Assembly (NCBI GenBank): GCA_015478675.1
Contig: JADMIH010000097.1
Span: 1-14,408 of the forward strand
Origin: Chloroflexota bacterium
GTDB taxonomy: Bacteria; Chloroflexota; Chloroflexia; QHBQ01; JADMIH01
DNA length: 14,408 bases
Direction: 5' to 3'
Every line of letters begins with the position of its first letter. The first letter of the stretch is position 1. This document shows, piece by piece, positions 7,341 through 14,164 of this stretch. A program made the position numbers and the translations under genes. The notes under the pieces were generated by a model. The model made no database searches. It worked only from the letters and a program-made list of their open reading frames with translations, and was not told the origin of the DNA.

Positions 7341-7901
7341 ATGAAAACCAAAGCCCCAGCCACAATAGAAGACCTCTACAACGTGCCGGATAACGCCAAG
7401 GCAGAGCTTGTCAACGGAGAGATCGTGCTTATGTCACCTACCGGCAATTCACCTTCCCGTGCTGGGCTTCGTATCAGCCATAGCCTGCTCGCCTATGAGG
7501 ATCGCACTGGCCTGGGGCGGACTTACCCTGACAATGCATCTTTTGTTGTTGACCTGCCGAATCGCAGGTCCTTTAGCCCAGATGTGGCATTCTACACGGG
7601 TCCCGTTATGCCAGGAGTGGACATGCGCTTCGTCAACGGTGCACCTATATTTGCCGTCGAAGTAAGAAGCGAAAATGATTATAGCCCGTCAGCAGTCAAA
7701 AGAATGGTGGCTAAACGAGCAGACTACTTCGCCGCCGGTACACAAGTAGTCTGGGACGTGGACCTACAAAGCGATGGTGTTGTGCATGTCTATCGTGCTA
7801 GCAATCCTGATGAGCCAACCGTCTACCACCGAGGGGAGAGAGCCGAAGCCGAGCCTGCTCTACCCGGCTGGACAATGCCAGTTGATGATATATTCCGCTA
7901 G
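7341..7901 (+). CDS. Uma2 family endonuclease-like protein (copy A)
   Basis: A 186-residue protein of the Uma2 (formerly DUF820) family, predicted to have a PD-(D/E)XK nuclease-like fold. The cellular role of most members is unknown. Visible landmarks: IEDLYNVPDNAKAELVNGEI (9-28), SPD (79-81) followed by VAFYTG, AVEVRSENDY (105-114), K125-R-A-D-Y-F, then GTQVVWDVD (133-141). D81, E107 and K125 are plausible active-site residues. No strong Shine-Dalgarno sequence precedes the ATG. The gene lies between the pseudogene and copy B. The first 94 bp after codon 2 and a 102-bp block near the 3' end are identical to copy B, while the middle differs strongly. It interrupts the dnaK-dnaJ neighbourhood. 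The family call is firm, the function not. Confidence 0.9.
   Translation: MKTKAPATIEDLYNVPDNAKAELVNGEIVLMSPTGNSPSRAGLRISHSLLAYEDRTGLGRTYPDNASFVVDLPNRRSFSPDVAFYTGPVMPGVDMRFVNGAPIFAVEVRSENDYSPSAVKRMVAKRADYFAAGTQVVWDVDLQSDGVVHVYRASNPDEPTVYHRGERAEAEPALPGWTMPVDDIFR
7348..7441 (+). repeat. Direct repeat, 5' block shared by Uma2 copies A and B
   Basis: The 94 bp here are identical to 7920-8013. The identity starts inside codon 3 and stops abruptly after the codons for MSPT. Confidence 0.9.
7788..7889 (+). repeat. Direct repeat, 3' block shared by Uma2 copies A and B
   Basis: The 102 bp here are identical to 8348-8449. The identity ends a few codons before the stop of copy A. Confidence 0.9.
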
Positions 7902-7912
7902 AGCCAAGTCTT

Positions 7913-8482
7913 ATGAGCGCCAAAGCCCCAGCCACAATAGAAGACCTCTACAACGTGCCGGATAACGCCAAGGCAGAGCTTGTCAACGGAGAGATCGTGC
8001 TTATGTCACCTACAGGAGGGTTGCCGGGCTACGCAGCTGATGAGATATTCGCCAGCATCCGAGAGTACGGACGCCGAACCGGTAACGGGTACGCTGTCGG
8101 GGATAACCGCGCCTTTATCGTCAATCTGCCTAATCGTAAATCACTTAGCCCGGACGCTGCATTCCACAACGGCGAAATGACTTTGAGGTTCTACGAAGGT
8201 GCCCCCCTTTTCGCGGTAGAGGTTCGGAGTGAAAACGACTATGGCCCATCAGCTCAAGGGAAAATTGCATCGAAGATAAGGGACTATTTTGATGCAGGCA
8301 CTCAGGTCGTGTGGGACGTAGATGTGCTGCGGGACAACGTGGTACGCGTCTATCGTGCTAGCAATCCTGATGAGCCAACCGTCTACCACCGAGGGGAGAG
8401 AGCCGAAGCCGAGCCTGCTCTACCCGGCTGGACAATGCCAGTTGATGATCTGTTCGACGCGACCCGCAAGAGCTTACAATGA
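7913..8482 (+). CDS. Uma2 family endonuclease-like protein (copy B)
   Basis: A 189-residue paralogue of the preceding gene, starting 11 bp after its stop. The same landmarks occur: AELVNGEIVLMSPTG (21-35), SPD (79-81), AVEVRSENDY (101-110), K121-I-R-D-Y-F and GTQVVWDVDVL (129-139). D81, E103 and K121 could be active-site residues. Its core (residues about 36-145) is clearly different from copy A and closer to the pseudogene, whereas both ends are the same at nucleotide level. The C-terminus has an extra tail (DATRKSLQ). Its TGA stop lies 12 bp before the dnaJ start, so the two are probably co-transcribed. Function unknown. Confidence 0.9.
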   Translation: MSAKAPATIEDLYNVPDNAKAELVNGEIVLMSPTGGLPGYAADEIFASIREYGRRTGNGYAVGDNRAFIVNLPNRKSLSPDAAFHNGEMTLRFYEGAPLFAVEVRSENDYGPSAQGKIASKIRDYFDAGTQVVWDVDVLRDNVVRVYRASNPDEPTVYHRGERAEAEPALPGWTMPVDDLFDATRKSLQ

Positions 8483-8494
8483 TAAGGACATATA

Positions 8495-9637
8495 ATGGCA
8501 ACTACTAAAAGAGATTACTATGAGGTCCTGGGTATAAATCGCAGTGCCACGACAGAAGAAATAAAGAAGTCATTTCGGGCAAAGGCGCGGCTATTGCACC
8601 CTGACGTCAACAAAGCTACCGATGCTGAAGCGCAATTCAAAGAGGTAAGCGAGGCCTATGAGGTTCTTATAGATACCGATAAGCGCGCTGCCTACGACCG
8701 TTTCGGCCACGCTGCGGTATCCGGCACCGGCGGCATGGGAGCCGATCCCTTTGCGGGGTTCGGGGGCTTCTCCGATATCTTTGAGACCTTCTTCACCTCG
8801 GCAGCCGGAGGAATGGGGAGCACAGCCACGAGAAGGCGGCCCCAGCGTGGCTCTCACCTGGCATATCGCCTCTCCATAGAGTTCGAGGAAGCCATATTCG
8901 GCGCAGAGAAAGAAGTTGAGATACCGCGCCTGGCAACTTGCCCCCATTGCAATGGCAGTGGTGCTGAGCCGGGCACGCAGTCGCAAACATGCCCAGGCTG
9001 CAACGGCAAGGGCGAGGTACGACGCTCGCAGCAGAGCATCTTCGGCCAGTTTGTCTCTGTAGTACCCTGTGATAAGTGCCACGGCGAGGGGAAGATAGTT
9101 ACCACCCCTTGCAGCGTCTGCAAAGGCGAAGGCCGAGTTCACGAGACCCGCAAGCTGGCGGTAAAGATCCCGGCGGGCATAGACGACGGCTCGCAGATCA
9201 GGTTGGCGGGTGAGGGAGAAGCCGGGCCGCATGGCGCGCCCGCAGGCGACCTCTACATCGAAGTGAACGTCAAGCCGCACAAACTCTTCAAGCGCGACGG
9301 CAACGACATCCTGCTTGAGCTGAATATCAATATGGCACAGGCGGCTCTGGGAGCCGACATACATGTGCCCACAGTAGACGGCAACACAGCCCCCCTTACG
9401 GTGGCCCCCGGCACACAGAACAGCAAGGTCTTTCGCGTCAAAGGGCTGGGTGTGCCTTATCTGCGCGGCTCAGGGCGCGGCGACATGCTCGTGCAGACCA
9501 ATGTGCAGATACCCACTAACCTCAGCGAGGAGCAAAAACGCCTCCTACGCGAGCTATCCAAGACACTGGGTGAGGCTGCGCCTGAGCCACAGGAGAAAGG
9601 CTTCCTCGGTAAGATAAAGGACGCCTTCGGAGGCTAA
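8495..9637 (+). CDS. dnaJ: Chaperone protein DnaJ (type I Hsp40)
   Basis: DnaJ delivers substrates to DnaK and stimulates its ATPase. All four type I parts are present in 380 residues. The J domain (about 6-70) has HPD at 35-37. A Gly/Phe-rich linker follows (about 76-110, with DPFAGFGGF). Four zinc-binding CXXCXGXG motifs start at residue 149: CPHCNGSG, CPGCNGKG, CDKCHGEG and CSVCKGEG. The C-terminal beta-sandwich substrate domains include IPAGIDDGSQIRLAGEGE. AAGGA lies about 7 nt before the ATG. The start is 12 bp after Uma2 copy B and 1.7 kb from dnaK, past a terminator. No clear separate promoter was found, so its transcription may depend on readthrough or on an unseen promoter among the Uma2 genes. 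Confidence 0.97.
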   Translation: MATTKRDYYEVLGINRSATTEEIKKSFRAKARLLHPDVNKATDAEAQFKEVSEAYEVLIDTDKRAAYDRFGHAAVSGTGGMGADPFAGFGGFSDIFETFFTSAAGGMGSTATRRRPQRGSHLAYRLSIEFEEAIFGAEKEVEIPRLATCPHCNGSGAEPGTQSQTCPGCNGKGEVRRSQQSIFGQFVSVVPCDKCHGEGKIVTTPCSVCKGEGRVHETRKLAVKIPAGIDDGSQIRLAGEGEAGPHGAPAGDLYIEVNVKPHKLFKRDGNDILLELNINMAQAALGADIHVPTVDGNTAPLTVAPGTQNSKVFRVKGLGVPYLRGSGRGDMLVQTNVQIPTNLSEEQKRLLRELSKTLGEAAPEPQEKGFLGKIKDAFGG

Positions 9638-9668
9638 GGGCCTCATCTTCCGTTTGTTCTCGACAATA

Positions 9669-9693
9669 AAAGCCCTCCTGTGAGTGGGGGTTT
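9669..9693 (+). terminator. Possible weak terminator after dnaJ
   Basis: AAAGCCCTC can pair with GTGGGGGTTT, with one bulge and one wobble. Only three T residues follow the G tract. It lies about 30 bp after the dnaJ stop. The much stronger hairpin at 9852-9900 may be the effective terminator. Confidence 0.35.
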
Positions 9694-9789
9694 CCAGGGT
9701 AGGTCTTTGTTCGAGCCGTATTGTGTTATTCAATATTGCCTAAAGCAACACCCCCCACCTGTGAGGAGATGCTCTTATTCTCTAAAACA

Positions 9790-9852
9790 TAGGGCTTACG
9801 CAAATCAGGCACGAACCGGATTGTGCTCACGCACGTGGATGCGTAAGTCCTA
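9790..9852. mobile_element. 63-bp MITE-like mini-element
   Basis: It begins TAGGGCTTACGCA and ends TGCGTAAGTCCTA, a 13-bp terminal inverted repeat with one difference. AAACA directly flanks both sides (9785-9789 and 9853-9857), a possible 5-bp target duplication. The ends resemble those of several small IS-derived elements, but I cannot name the parent. Confidence 0.55.
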
Positions 9853-9900
9853 AAACAAAGACAAAGCGGCAACCCAAAGTTGCCGCTTTGTCTTTGTTTT
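9852..9900. terminator. Perfect 22-bp hairpin, likely (bidirectional) terminator
   Basis: The arms are 9852-9873 and 9879-9900 with loop CCAAA. The GC-rich upper part (GCGGCAAC) and the A-tract/T-tract at the outer ends suit a Rho-independent terminator in either direction. It probably ends dnaJ transcripts. Confidence 0.72.
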
Positions 9901-9949
9901 CATCCCCTCTATTTCCCCTTCTCACAGGGACGGGGAAATAGAGGGGATG
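9901..9949. repeat. Perfect 18-bp inverted repeat next to the terminator hairpin
   Basis: The arms CATCCCCTCTATTTCCCC (9901-9918) and 9932-9949 are exact reverse complements around a 13-nt loop. It directly abuts the previous hairpin and has the same total length of 49 nt. It may be a second terminator or a palindromic repeat unit. Confidence 0.75.
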
Positions 9950-10073
9950 GAAGGTCGGTTATCGCAGTACATAGGGCGATTGGACCCTCTACAAAACCCT
10001 GCCCCTAAAAGCGCGAGCGAGGAGGGGCGGGTGAGGTCTTGCTCTAGCACAATGTTGGATGCCGCAACTCGCA

Positions 10074-10102
10074 TTGCCATTTGGCTAACATGGTGCTACA
10101 AT
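10074..10102 (+). promoter_or_regulatory. Promoter of the sialidase-like gene
   Basis: TTGCCA (10074-10079), 17 bp, then TACAAT (10097-10102). Transcription would start near 10109. A short palindrome, CAATAGC-ACA-GCTATTG (10099-10115), overlaps the -10 box and the start point, a position suited to an operator. Confidence 0.55.
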
Positions 10103-10216
10103 AGCACAGCTATTGCTACGCGCCGCGCTCCTTCCAGCAAGGTGACGACCGCCGTAGTGAAGCCCTGATAACTGACAACTATACGCAGTGGCCTATCCAA
10201 AGGAGGATATATCATT

Positions 10217-11692
10217 ATGTCCGTCGTTTCAGCATTCCGCATACCAAAGCCATTCGTTGCGGCTCTCGCGGTATTTACAAGCCTCACCCTCTTATCAACA
10301 AGCATCGCTCCCGCCAGCTCACTTCTTCGCCAGCTAAGCGCTGATCCATATACAAATAGCACCAGCCAGCATAAAACCGAAGTGGAGCCAGATAATTTCG
10401 CCTATGGCAACACTATCGTTTCAGCAACTCAGGTGGGCCGCTTCTTCGATGGAGGCTCTTCCAATATTGGTTGGTCTACCTCCACCAACAGTGGAGCGAC
10501 CTGGGTCAATGGCTTCCTCCCCGGCATTACAACTTATCAGGGTGGGCAGTATGATAGGGCCAGCGACCCGGCAGTCGCATACGACGCAGCCCACAATACC
10601 TGGATGATTTCTGAGCTTCCACTTTACAACTCTGCCGGTATAGGAGCAGCCCTGCTCGTCAGCCGTTCCACCGATGGCGGCTTTACATGGCAAAACCCTG
10701 TCACCGCCGTAGATGAGAATGGGCTGGACAAGAGTTGGATCGCCTGCGACAACAGCGCTCAAAGCCCCTATTATGGGCGTTGTTATGTAGAATGGGATAA
10801 CAACTACAACGGCAATCTGATGCAGATGAGCACCTCCACCGACGGTGGGCTTACCTGGGGACCACCTATGGCCCCCGCTGATAGCGCAAGTGGCCTCGGC
10901 GGCCAGCCTGTGATTCAACCTAACGGCACTGTCGTGGTGCCGATAAGCGCCAATGACAGCGGCATTCTCTCCTTCGTATCCCAGAATGGAGGCGCAAGCT
11001 GGAGTAGCTCGGTCTACGTTGCCGACTCGATCACTCACGACGTAAATGGCAATATACGCACCAGCCCCTTACCCTCAGCCGAAATTGATGGAGCGGGCAA
11101 AGTATACGTGGTGTGGCAGGACTGCCGCTTCCGCAGCGGCTGCTCCTCGAATGACATCGTGATGAGCACATCAACCGATGGGCTAACGTGGTCTGCTGTA
11201 ACCCGCATACCTATAGACCCGCTAACAAGCACAGTAGATCATTTCATCCCCGGCATCGGCGTTGACAAAGCTACATCGGGCGCAAATACCCACATAGCTC
11301 TCACCTACTACTATTACCCGGTTTCCAACTGCTCAGGCGATGCTTGCAAGCTCAGCGTTGGCTATATTGCCTCAAATAATGGTGGAGAGACATGGGGCCC
11401 ATCCGTGCAGCTAGCCACCGGAATGAAGACAAGCTGGCTCGCCAATACCAACCAGGGGCGGATGGTAGGCGACTACATCTCAACCGCCTTCACAGCAGAC
11501 GGCAAGGCACACCCTGTATTCTCATTCGCTCACGCCCCCACCGGAACGCTCTTCGACCAGGCAATGTATACAACGGCAATCAGCCTGGTAGTGCCTCCGA
11601 GTGGCTCGCAAATAACCGGTAAGTACGATCAGCCCGTGCCGAACGCCAAATCTGACCACCCCAAGTCACAGAAGCCTGTCACCAGAAACTAA
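10217..11692 (+). CDS. Secreted Asp-box (sialidase-like, BNR repeat) protein
   Basis: This 491-residue protein has a probable signal peptide: basic residues to about 11, a hydrophobic stretch (FVAALAVFTSLTLLSTSI), and likely cleavage near APASS (31-35). Six Asp-box motifs (S-x-D-x-G-x-x-W type) are spaced along it: STNSGATW (89-96), SRSTDGGFTW (149-158), STSTDGGLTW (205-214), SQNGGASW (255-262), STSTDGLTW (317-325) and SNNGGETW (386-393). These mark a six- or seven-bladed beta-propeller as in sialidases and other exo-glycosidase-like proteins. Asp-boxes are structural, so they do not prove sialidase activity, and I could not confirm an arginine triad. AAAGGAGG precedes the ATG. It has its own promoter and appears monocistronic. 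It likely acts outside the cell; substrate unknown. Confidence 0.8.
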   Translation: MSVVSAFRIPKPFVAALAVFTSLTLLSTSIAPASSLLRQLSADPYTNSTSQHKTEVEPDNFAYGNTIVSATQVGRFFDGGSSNIGWSTSTNSGATWVNGFLPGITTYQGGQYDRASDPAVAYDAAHNTWMISELPLYNSAGIGAALLVSRSTDGGFTWQNPVTAVDENGLDKSWIACDNSAQSPYYGRCYVEWDNNYNGNLMQMSTSTDGGLTWGPPMAPADSASGLGGQPVIQPNGTVVVPISANDSGILSFVSQNGGASWSSSVYVADSITHDVNGNIRTSPLPSAEIDGAGKVYVVWQDCRFRSGCSSNDIVMSTSTDGLTWSAVTRIPIDPLTSTVDHFIPGIGVDKATSGANTHIALTYYYYPVSNCSGDACKLSVGYIASNNGGETWGPSVQLATGMKTSWLANTNQGRMVGDYISTAFTADGKAHPVFSFAHAPTGTLFDQAMYTTAISLVVPPSGSQITGKYDQPVPNAKSDHPKSQKPVTRN

Positions 11693-11805
11693 CCTCATTA
11701 ATCTCACAGGTTGTTTGGCTCCCACCACCCCGGTGGGCAACTGTTCAGAGTAGGGGTGGAGCAACCTTCTTGGGGTACCTGTGCGCCGCCACCTGCCCTC
11801 ACCCC

Positions 11806-11840
11806 AAAGCCCCCTCTCCCACAGGGGGAGAGGGGGCTTT
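11806..11840. repeat. Perfect 15-bp hairpin inside the MITE-like element
   Basis: AAAGCCCCCTCTCCC, a 5-nt loop (ACAGG), then the exact reverse complement. It is strong enough to act as a terminator stem, although no T-tract follows on the plus strand. Confidence 0.8.
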
Positions 11841-11883
11841 GTGCATAGTGAGGGCACAGGGGATACAGCTCTTCTCCCATGAA

Positions 11884-11908
11884 GGGAGAGGGGGTTTGGG
11901 GGTGAGGG
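11884..11908 (+). repeat. G-rich interspersed repeat, copy 2
   Basis: It is identical to 2779-2803 except for one T/C change, and approximately the inverse of 11796-11820 (two mismatches). Both copies lie in the 3' part of an element with the same AACTGTTCAGA end. Confidence 0.7.
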
Positions 11909-11997
11909 TACGTAAGGGTAGGTGAGGGTACGCCTCCACAGCGACTCCTTCAAGATTGCTATACCCCAACTCTGAACAGTTACCCCGGTGGGGGCCT

Positions 11998-12026
11998 TTG
12001 TACGTGTGGACAAGCAGTGCTATAAT
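11998..12026 (+). promoter_or_regulatory. Extended -10 promoter of the PF04020-type gene
   Basis: TATAAT (12021-12026) is preceded by TGC, an extended -10 element. A weak TTGTAC lies 17 bp further upstream (11998-12003). The MITE-like element ends 16 bp before this -35. Confidence 0.65.
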
Positions 12027-12091
12027 GTGGCTGCCTGTCCTACCGGGCAGGACGCTGGCCCAAGCAATCGGGAGTAGATAAGGAGCGGCAG

Positions 12092-12466
12092 TTGAGAACG
12101 CTAATTGTACGTTGGGCGATCATCGTAATAGCAGTCTTTCTGGTTGCCTGGGGTCTGCCTCAGCTTGGCATCGTTTCTGAGCCGATCATACGCTACGACA
12201 ACTGGACAACACTGGCGATTTTCGCTGTCGTGCTGGCTCTCCTCAATACTTTCGTGCGGCCTATTCTGCTCCTTCTCTCCGTGCCCATCACCTGCCTGAC
12301 GCTGGGGTTATTTATAGTGGTGATCAACGCCGCCCTCTTTGCCATCGCGGGCGCGCTTGTGCCCGGCTTCGAGCTAACGAGTTTCTGGGCGCCATTCATA
12401 GGAGCAGTTGCAATAAGCGTCGTTGGCATCACGGCCAGCGTGCTTACAGGTGAGAGCGCCCGCTAG
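12092..12466 (+). CDS. Small four-TM membrane protein, phage-holin-family-like (PF04020/YvlD type)
   Basis: 124 residues, almost entirely hydrophobic, with four likely membrane segments: about 5-26, 40-58 (ending LLNTFVRP), 59-90 (two close segments, LSVPITCLTLGLFIVVINAA) and 99-118. The pattern N-T-F-V-R-P-I, then S-x-P-I-T-x-L-T-L-G-L-F, then N-A is characteristic of this family, which databases call a phage holin family although most members are chromosomal and of unknown function. The start is TTG at 12092, chosen because AAGGAG lies about 7 nt upstream; it has its own extended -10 promoter. The role may be in envelope stress or membrane integrity, by analogy with YvlD; this is not shown here. 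Confidence 0.82.
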   Translation: MRTLIVRWAIIVIAVFLVAWGLPQLGIVSEPIIRYDNWTTLAIFAVVLALLNTFVRPILLLLSVPITCLTLGLFIVVINAALFAIAGALVPGFELTSFWAPFIGAVAISVVGITASVLTGESAR

Positions 12467-12486
12467 AGACCTGGCGACGTGTAGAC

Positions 12487-12510
12487 GTAGAGAAGTAGAG
12501 AAGTAGAGAA
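12487..12510 (+). repeat. Tandem repeat GTAGAGAA x3 just before the VOC gene
   Basis: Three perfect 8-bp units end 5 bp before the ATG at 12516. They fill the place of the ribosome binding site; GAGAAG may serve as a weak one. Confidence 0.85.
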
Positions 12511-12515
12511 GTGGA

Positions 12516-13290
12516 ATGATAGTTGGCCCTGATCATATTGTCGTCCTTGTTGATGCTCTGGAAACCGCCAGCGCCGACTATGCTGAGCTAGGCTTCACCG
12601 TCGTCCCCGGCGGCGAGCATGCAGACGGCCTCTCACATAACTCTGATTGTCTTTGCGGATGGTACTTATATCGAGTTGATCTCTTTTCGTGGGCCTGTGC
12701 CTCAGACCCATAACTTCTATCGCTCTCACAGATGTGAAGGGATCGTCACCTACGCCCTCCTGTCCAGCGACATAGAGGGTGATGTAGCAGGGGCAAGTCA
12801 ACGTGGGCTGGCGCTCAATGGCCCATCATCGGGTGGCAGGCTTCGTCCCGACGGCAGGCGCATTGCCTGGCAAACCGCAACACCATATACGCACGACCTC
12901 CCTTTCCTTTGCGCTGACGTAACACCCAGAAACCTCCGCGTACCCGCAGGCGAGGCTCGCAAGCACCGGAACGGAGCTACCGGCATCATAGGAGTTACGG
13001 TGGTGGTATCGGCTTCGCCACTCGCAAGCGAGCGTTACAGCGCGCTTTTAGGCATAGCACCGCTGCACAACTCCGGGTATCCTGAGCCACCTGCGTCAAC
13101 GGCTGCTTTCCAGGCAGGCGAAGCCACTGTTACTTTGATAGAGCCAGGTGGAGGACCGATGAGAGATTATCTGGCTGAACGAAGCGATGAACCTTATTCA
13201 CTCAGCTTGTGCTCGGCAGAAGGCACACCAGGCTGCCTGGACGCCGCCAGAACGCACGGCGCTAAAATCGAGCTCGTGCATAGCGCGTGA
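12516..13290 (+). pseudogene. Glyoxalase-like (VOC superfamily) protein, frameshifted
   Basis: The first frame (from the ATG at 12516) reads DHIVVLVDALETASADYAEL, then GFTVVPGGEHADGLSHN, the usual opening of a glyoxalase-like (PF13468-type) domain. At 12642 the homology jumps frame and continues LIVFADGTYIELISFRGP through to the stop at 13290. The joined product would be about 258 residues, with a second VOC-like half (GIIGVTVVVSASPLASERYS, then LLGIAPLH). The shift is a net +1 or -2 bases after the AAC codon. It could be a true inactivation or a sequencing error; the second part alone keeps 223 open codons from 12619, which argues for a recent event. Substrate unknown. The start lies directly behind the 8-bp tandem repeat. 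Confidence 0.75.
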
Positions 13291-13393
13291 GGAATTATGA
13301 AGAGCTTGCCCTACAGAGGCTGCTTAGCAATATGTCCCAGAGATAGCAGTCAGGCATGCCCATTTGTAACCGTAATTACTGAAAGGCTTCTCT

Positions 13394-13963
13394 ATGTCTG
13401 CTCCATTTGCCAGGAACGAAATAGAGCCGCTCTCTCTTGTGCCCTTCAACCCAGAGCTACTCGACAGCGCAGCTTTAGCCGCCGGAGAAAGCACCAGACG
13501 TCGCGCTATCATACGCTTTCACGAGTATGGTGAAGTGCTACAGCGGATGCTCAACGCCATTGAGCCAGAGAGCTATGCCCGGCCTCACCAGCACCGCGAT
13601 CCAGATAAGCCGGAGGTATTCGTGGCGTTGCGAGGCAGCGTGCTGCTGGTGCGCTTTGACGAGAACGGCACCCCCCTTGAAGGGATAATCGTCAGCGCGG
13701 AAGGTCCCGTGCGCGGTGCGGAGGTACCGCCAACGGCGTGGCACAGCCTCATCTCGCTGCAATCGGGCACCGTTCTCTTTGAGGCTAAAGAAGGGCCATA
13801 CGATGCTGCCACCGATAAACGTTTTGCGCCCTGGGCGCCTCCCGAAGAAGACCATGAAGCAGGGCTAGCTTTTATTGCTCGGCTGCGCGCCTACTTCGAG
13901 CCATACGTCCCTGAGCTTTCCGCCCGCGACCTGATAGCGGCAGAAGAGGAAGATATTTGCTAG
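13394..13963 (+). CDS. WbuC-family cupin-fold metalloprotein
   Basis: A 189-residue cytoplasmic protein with a cupin core. RPHQHRDPDKPEVFVALRGS (63-82) supplies the likely metal ligands H65, H67 and E74, and VPPTAWHSLISLQSGTVLFE (111-130) supplies H117. KEGPYDAATDKRFAPWAP (132-149) is typical of the WbuC family. Members are named after a gene in O-antigen clusters, but the reaction is not established, and no sugar-biosynthesis genes are seen here. GAAAGG lies about 7 nt before the ATG. It is 103 bp after the broken VOC gene and ends the plus-strand gene run. The family call is good; the function is unknown. Confidence 0.85.
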   Translation: MSAPFARNEIEPLSLVPFNPELLDSAALAAGESTRRRAIIRFHEYGEVLQRMLNAIEPESYARPHQHRDPDKPEVFVALRGSVLLVRFDENGTPLEGIIVSAEGPVRGAEVPPTAWHSLISLQSGTVLFEAKEGPYDAATDKRFAPWAPPEEDHEAGLAFIARLRAYFEPYVPELSARDLIAAEEEDIC

Positions 13964-14164
13964 CTGCGGAGCGAGAGGGATTACAGCGGGTCAATCTTTA
14001 TTCTTTATGCAACACGCACTACGCCAGGTTTTCACATCCTTCGAGGAGGCCGGAGATGGCTTCGCCTGCCGGACGGATCTCTTCTTCGATGGTGGTCAGG
14101 CCGCCAAGAAATAGCCTGTTTTTGCGCAATGGCTGTCAAGCTGGTTGTCAAATCGCAACAAAAG

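Larger units (their letters stand above)
9638..10216. other. Palindrome-rich intergenic region between dnaJ and the sialidase-like gene
   Basis: No credible gene. In order: a weak dnaJ terminator candidate near 9669-9693; a 63-bp mini-palindromic element (9790-9852); two adjacent perfect hairpins (9852-9900 and 9901-9949); an imperfect GC-rich hairpin near 9990-10031; and a promoter with an overlapping palindrome (10074-10115). An open frame at 9947-10168 has no recognisable content. Confidence 0.6.
11738..11981. mobile_element. MITE-like element, about 244 bp, likely IS4-derived
   Basis: The ends start AACTGTTCAGAGT on each strand; the first 25 nt inward match at 22 positions (11739-11763 against 11957-11981 reversed). 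An identical 11-bp direct repeat ACCCCGGTGGG flanks it (11727-11737 and 11982-11992), consistent with a target duplication in the size range of some IS4-family elements. There is no coding capacity. Inside lies a perfect 15-bp stem (11806-11820 with 11826-11840) and a G-rich repeat (11884-11908). The ends match the right end of the IS4 remnant at 2849. Confidence 0.72.
11693..12091. other. Intergenic region: split terminator, MITE-like insertion, promoter
   Basis: It contains GGCTCCCACC (11717-11726) and GGTGGGGGCC (11988-11997), the two halves of what would be one terminator stem, separated by the element at 11738-11981, and then the promoter of the small membrane protein. No gene is seen. 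Confidence 0.6.

Noticed and set aside
8591..9364. 257-codon open frame on the minus strand
   Set aside because: It lies wholly antisense to dnaJ, whose domains are unmistakable; this is a composition-driven shadow.
9947..10168. 73-codon plus frame in the palindrome-rich region
   Set aside because: It begins in the arm of a hairpin, has no ribosome binding site and runs over the promoter of the next gene.
10421..11038. 205-codon minus-strand frame
   Set aside because: Antisense to the Asp-box gene, which has a clear signal peptide, ribosome binding site and repeat motifs.
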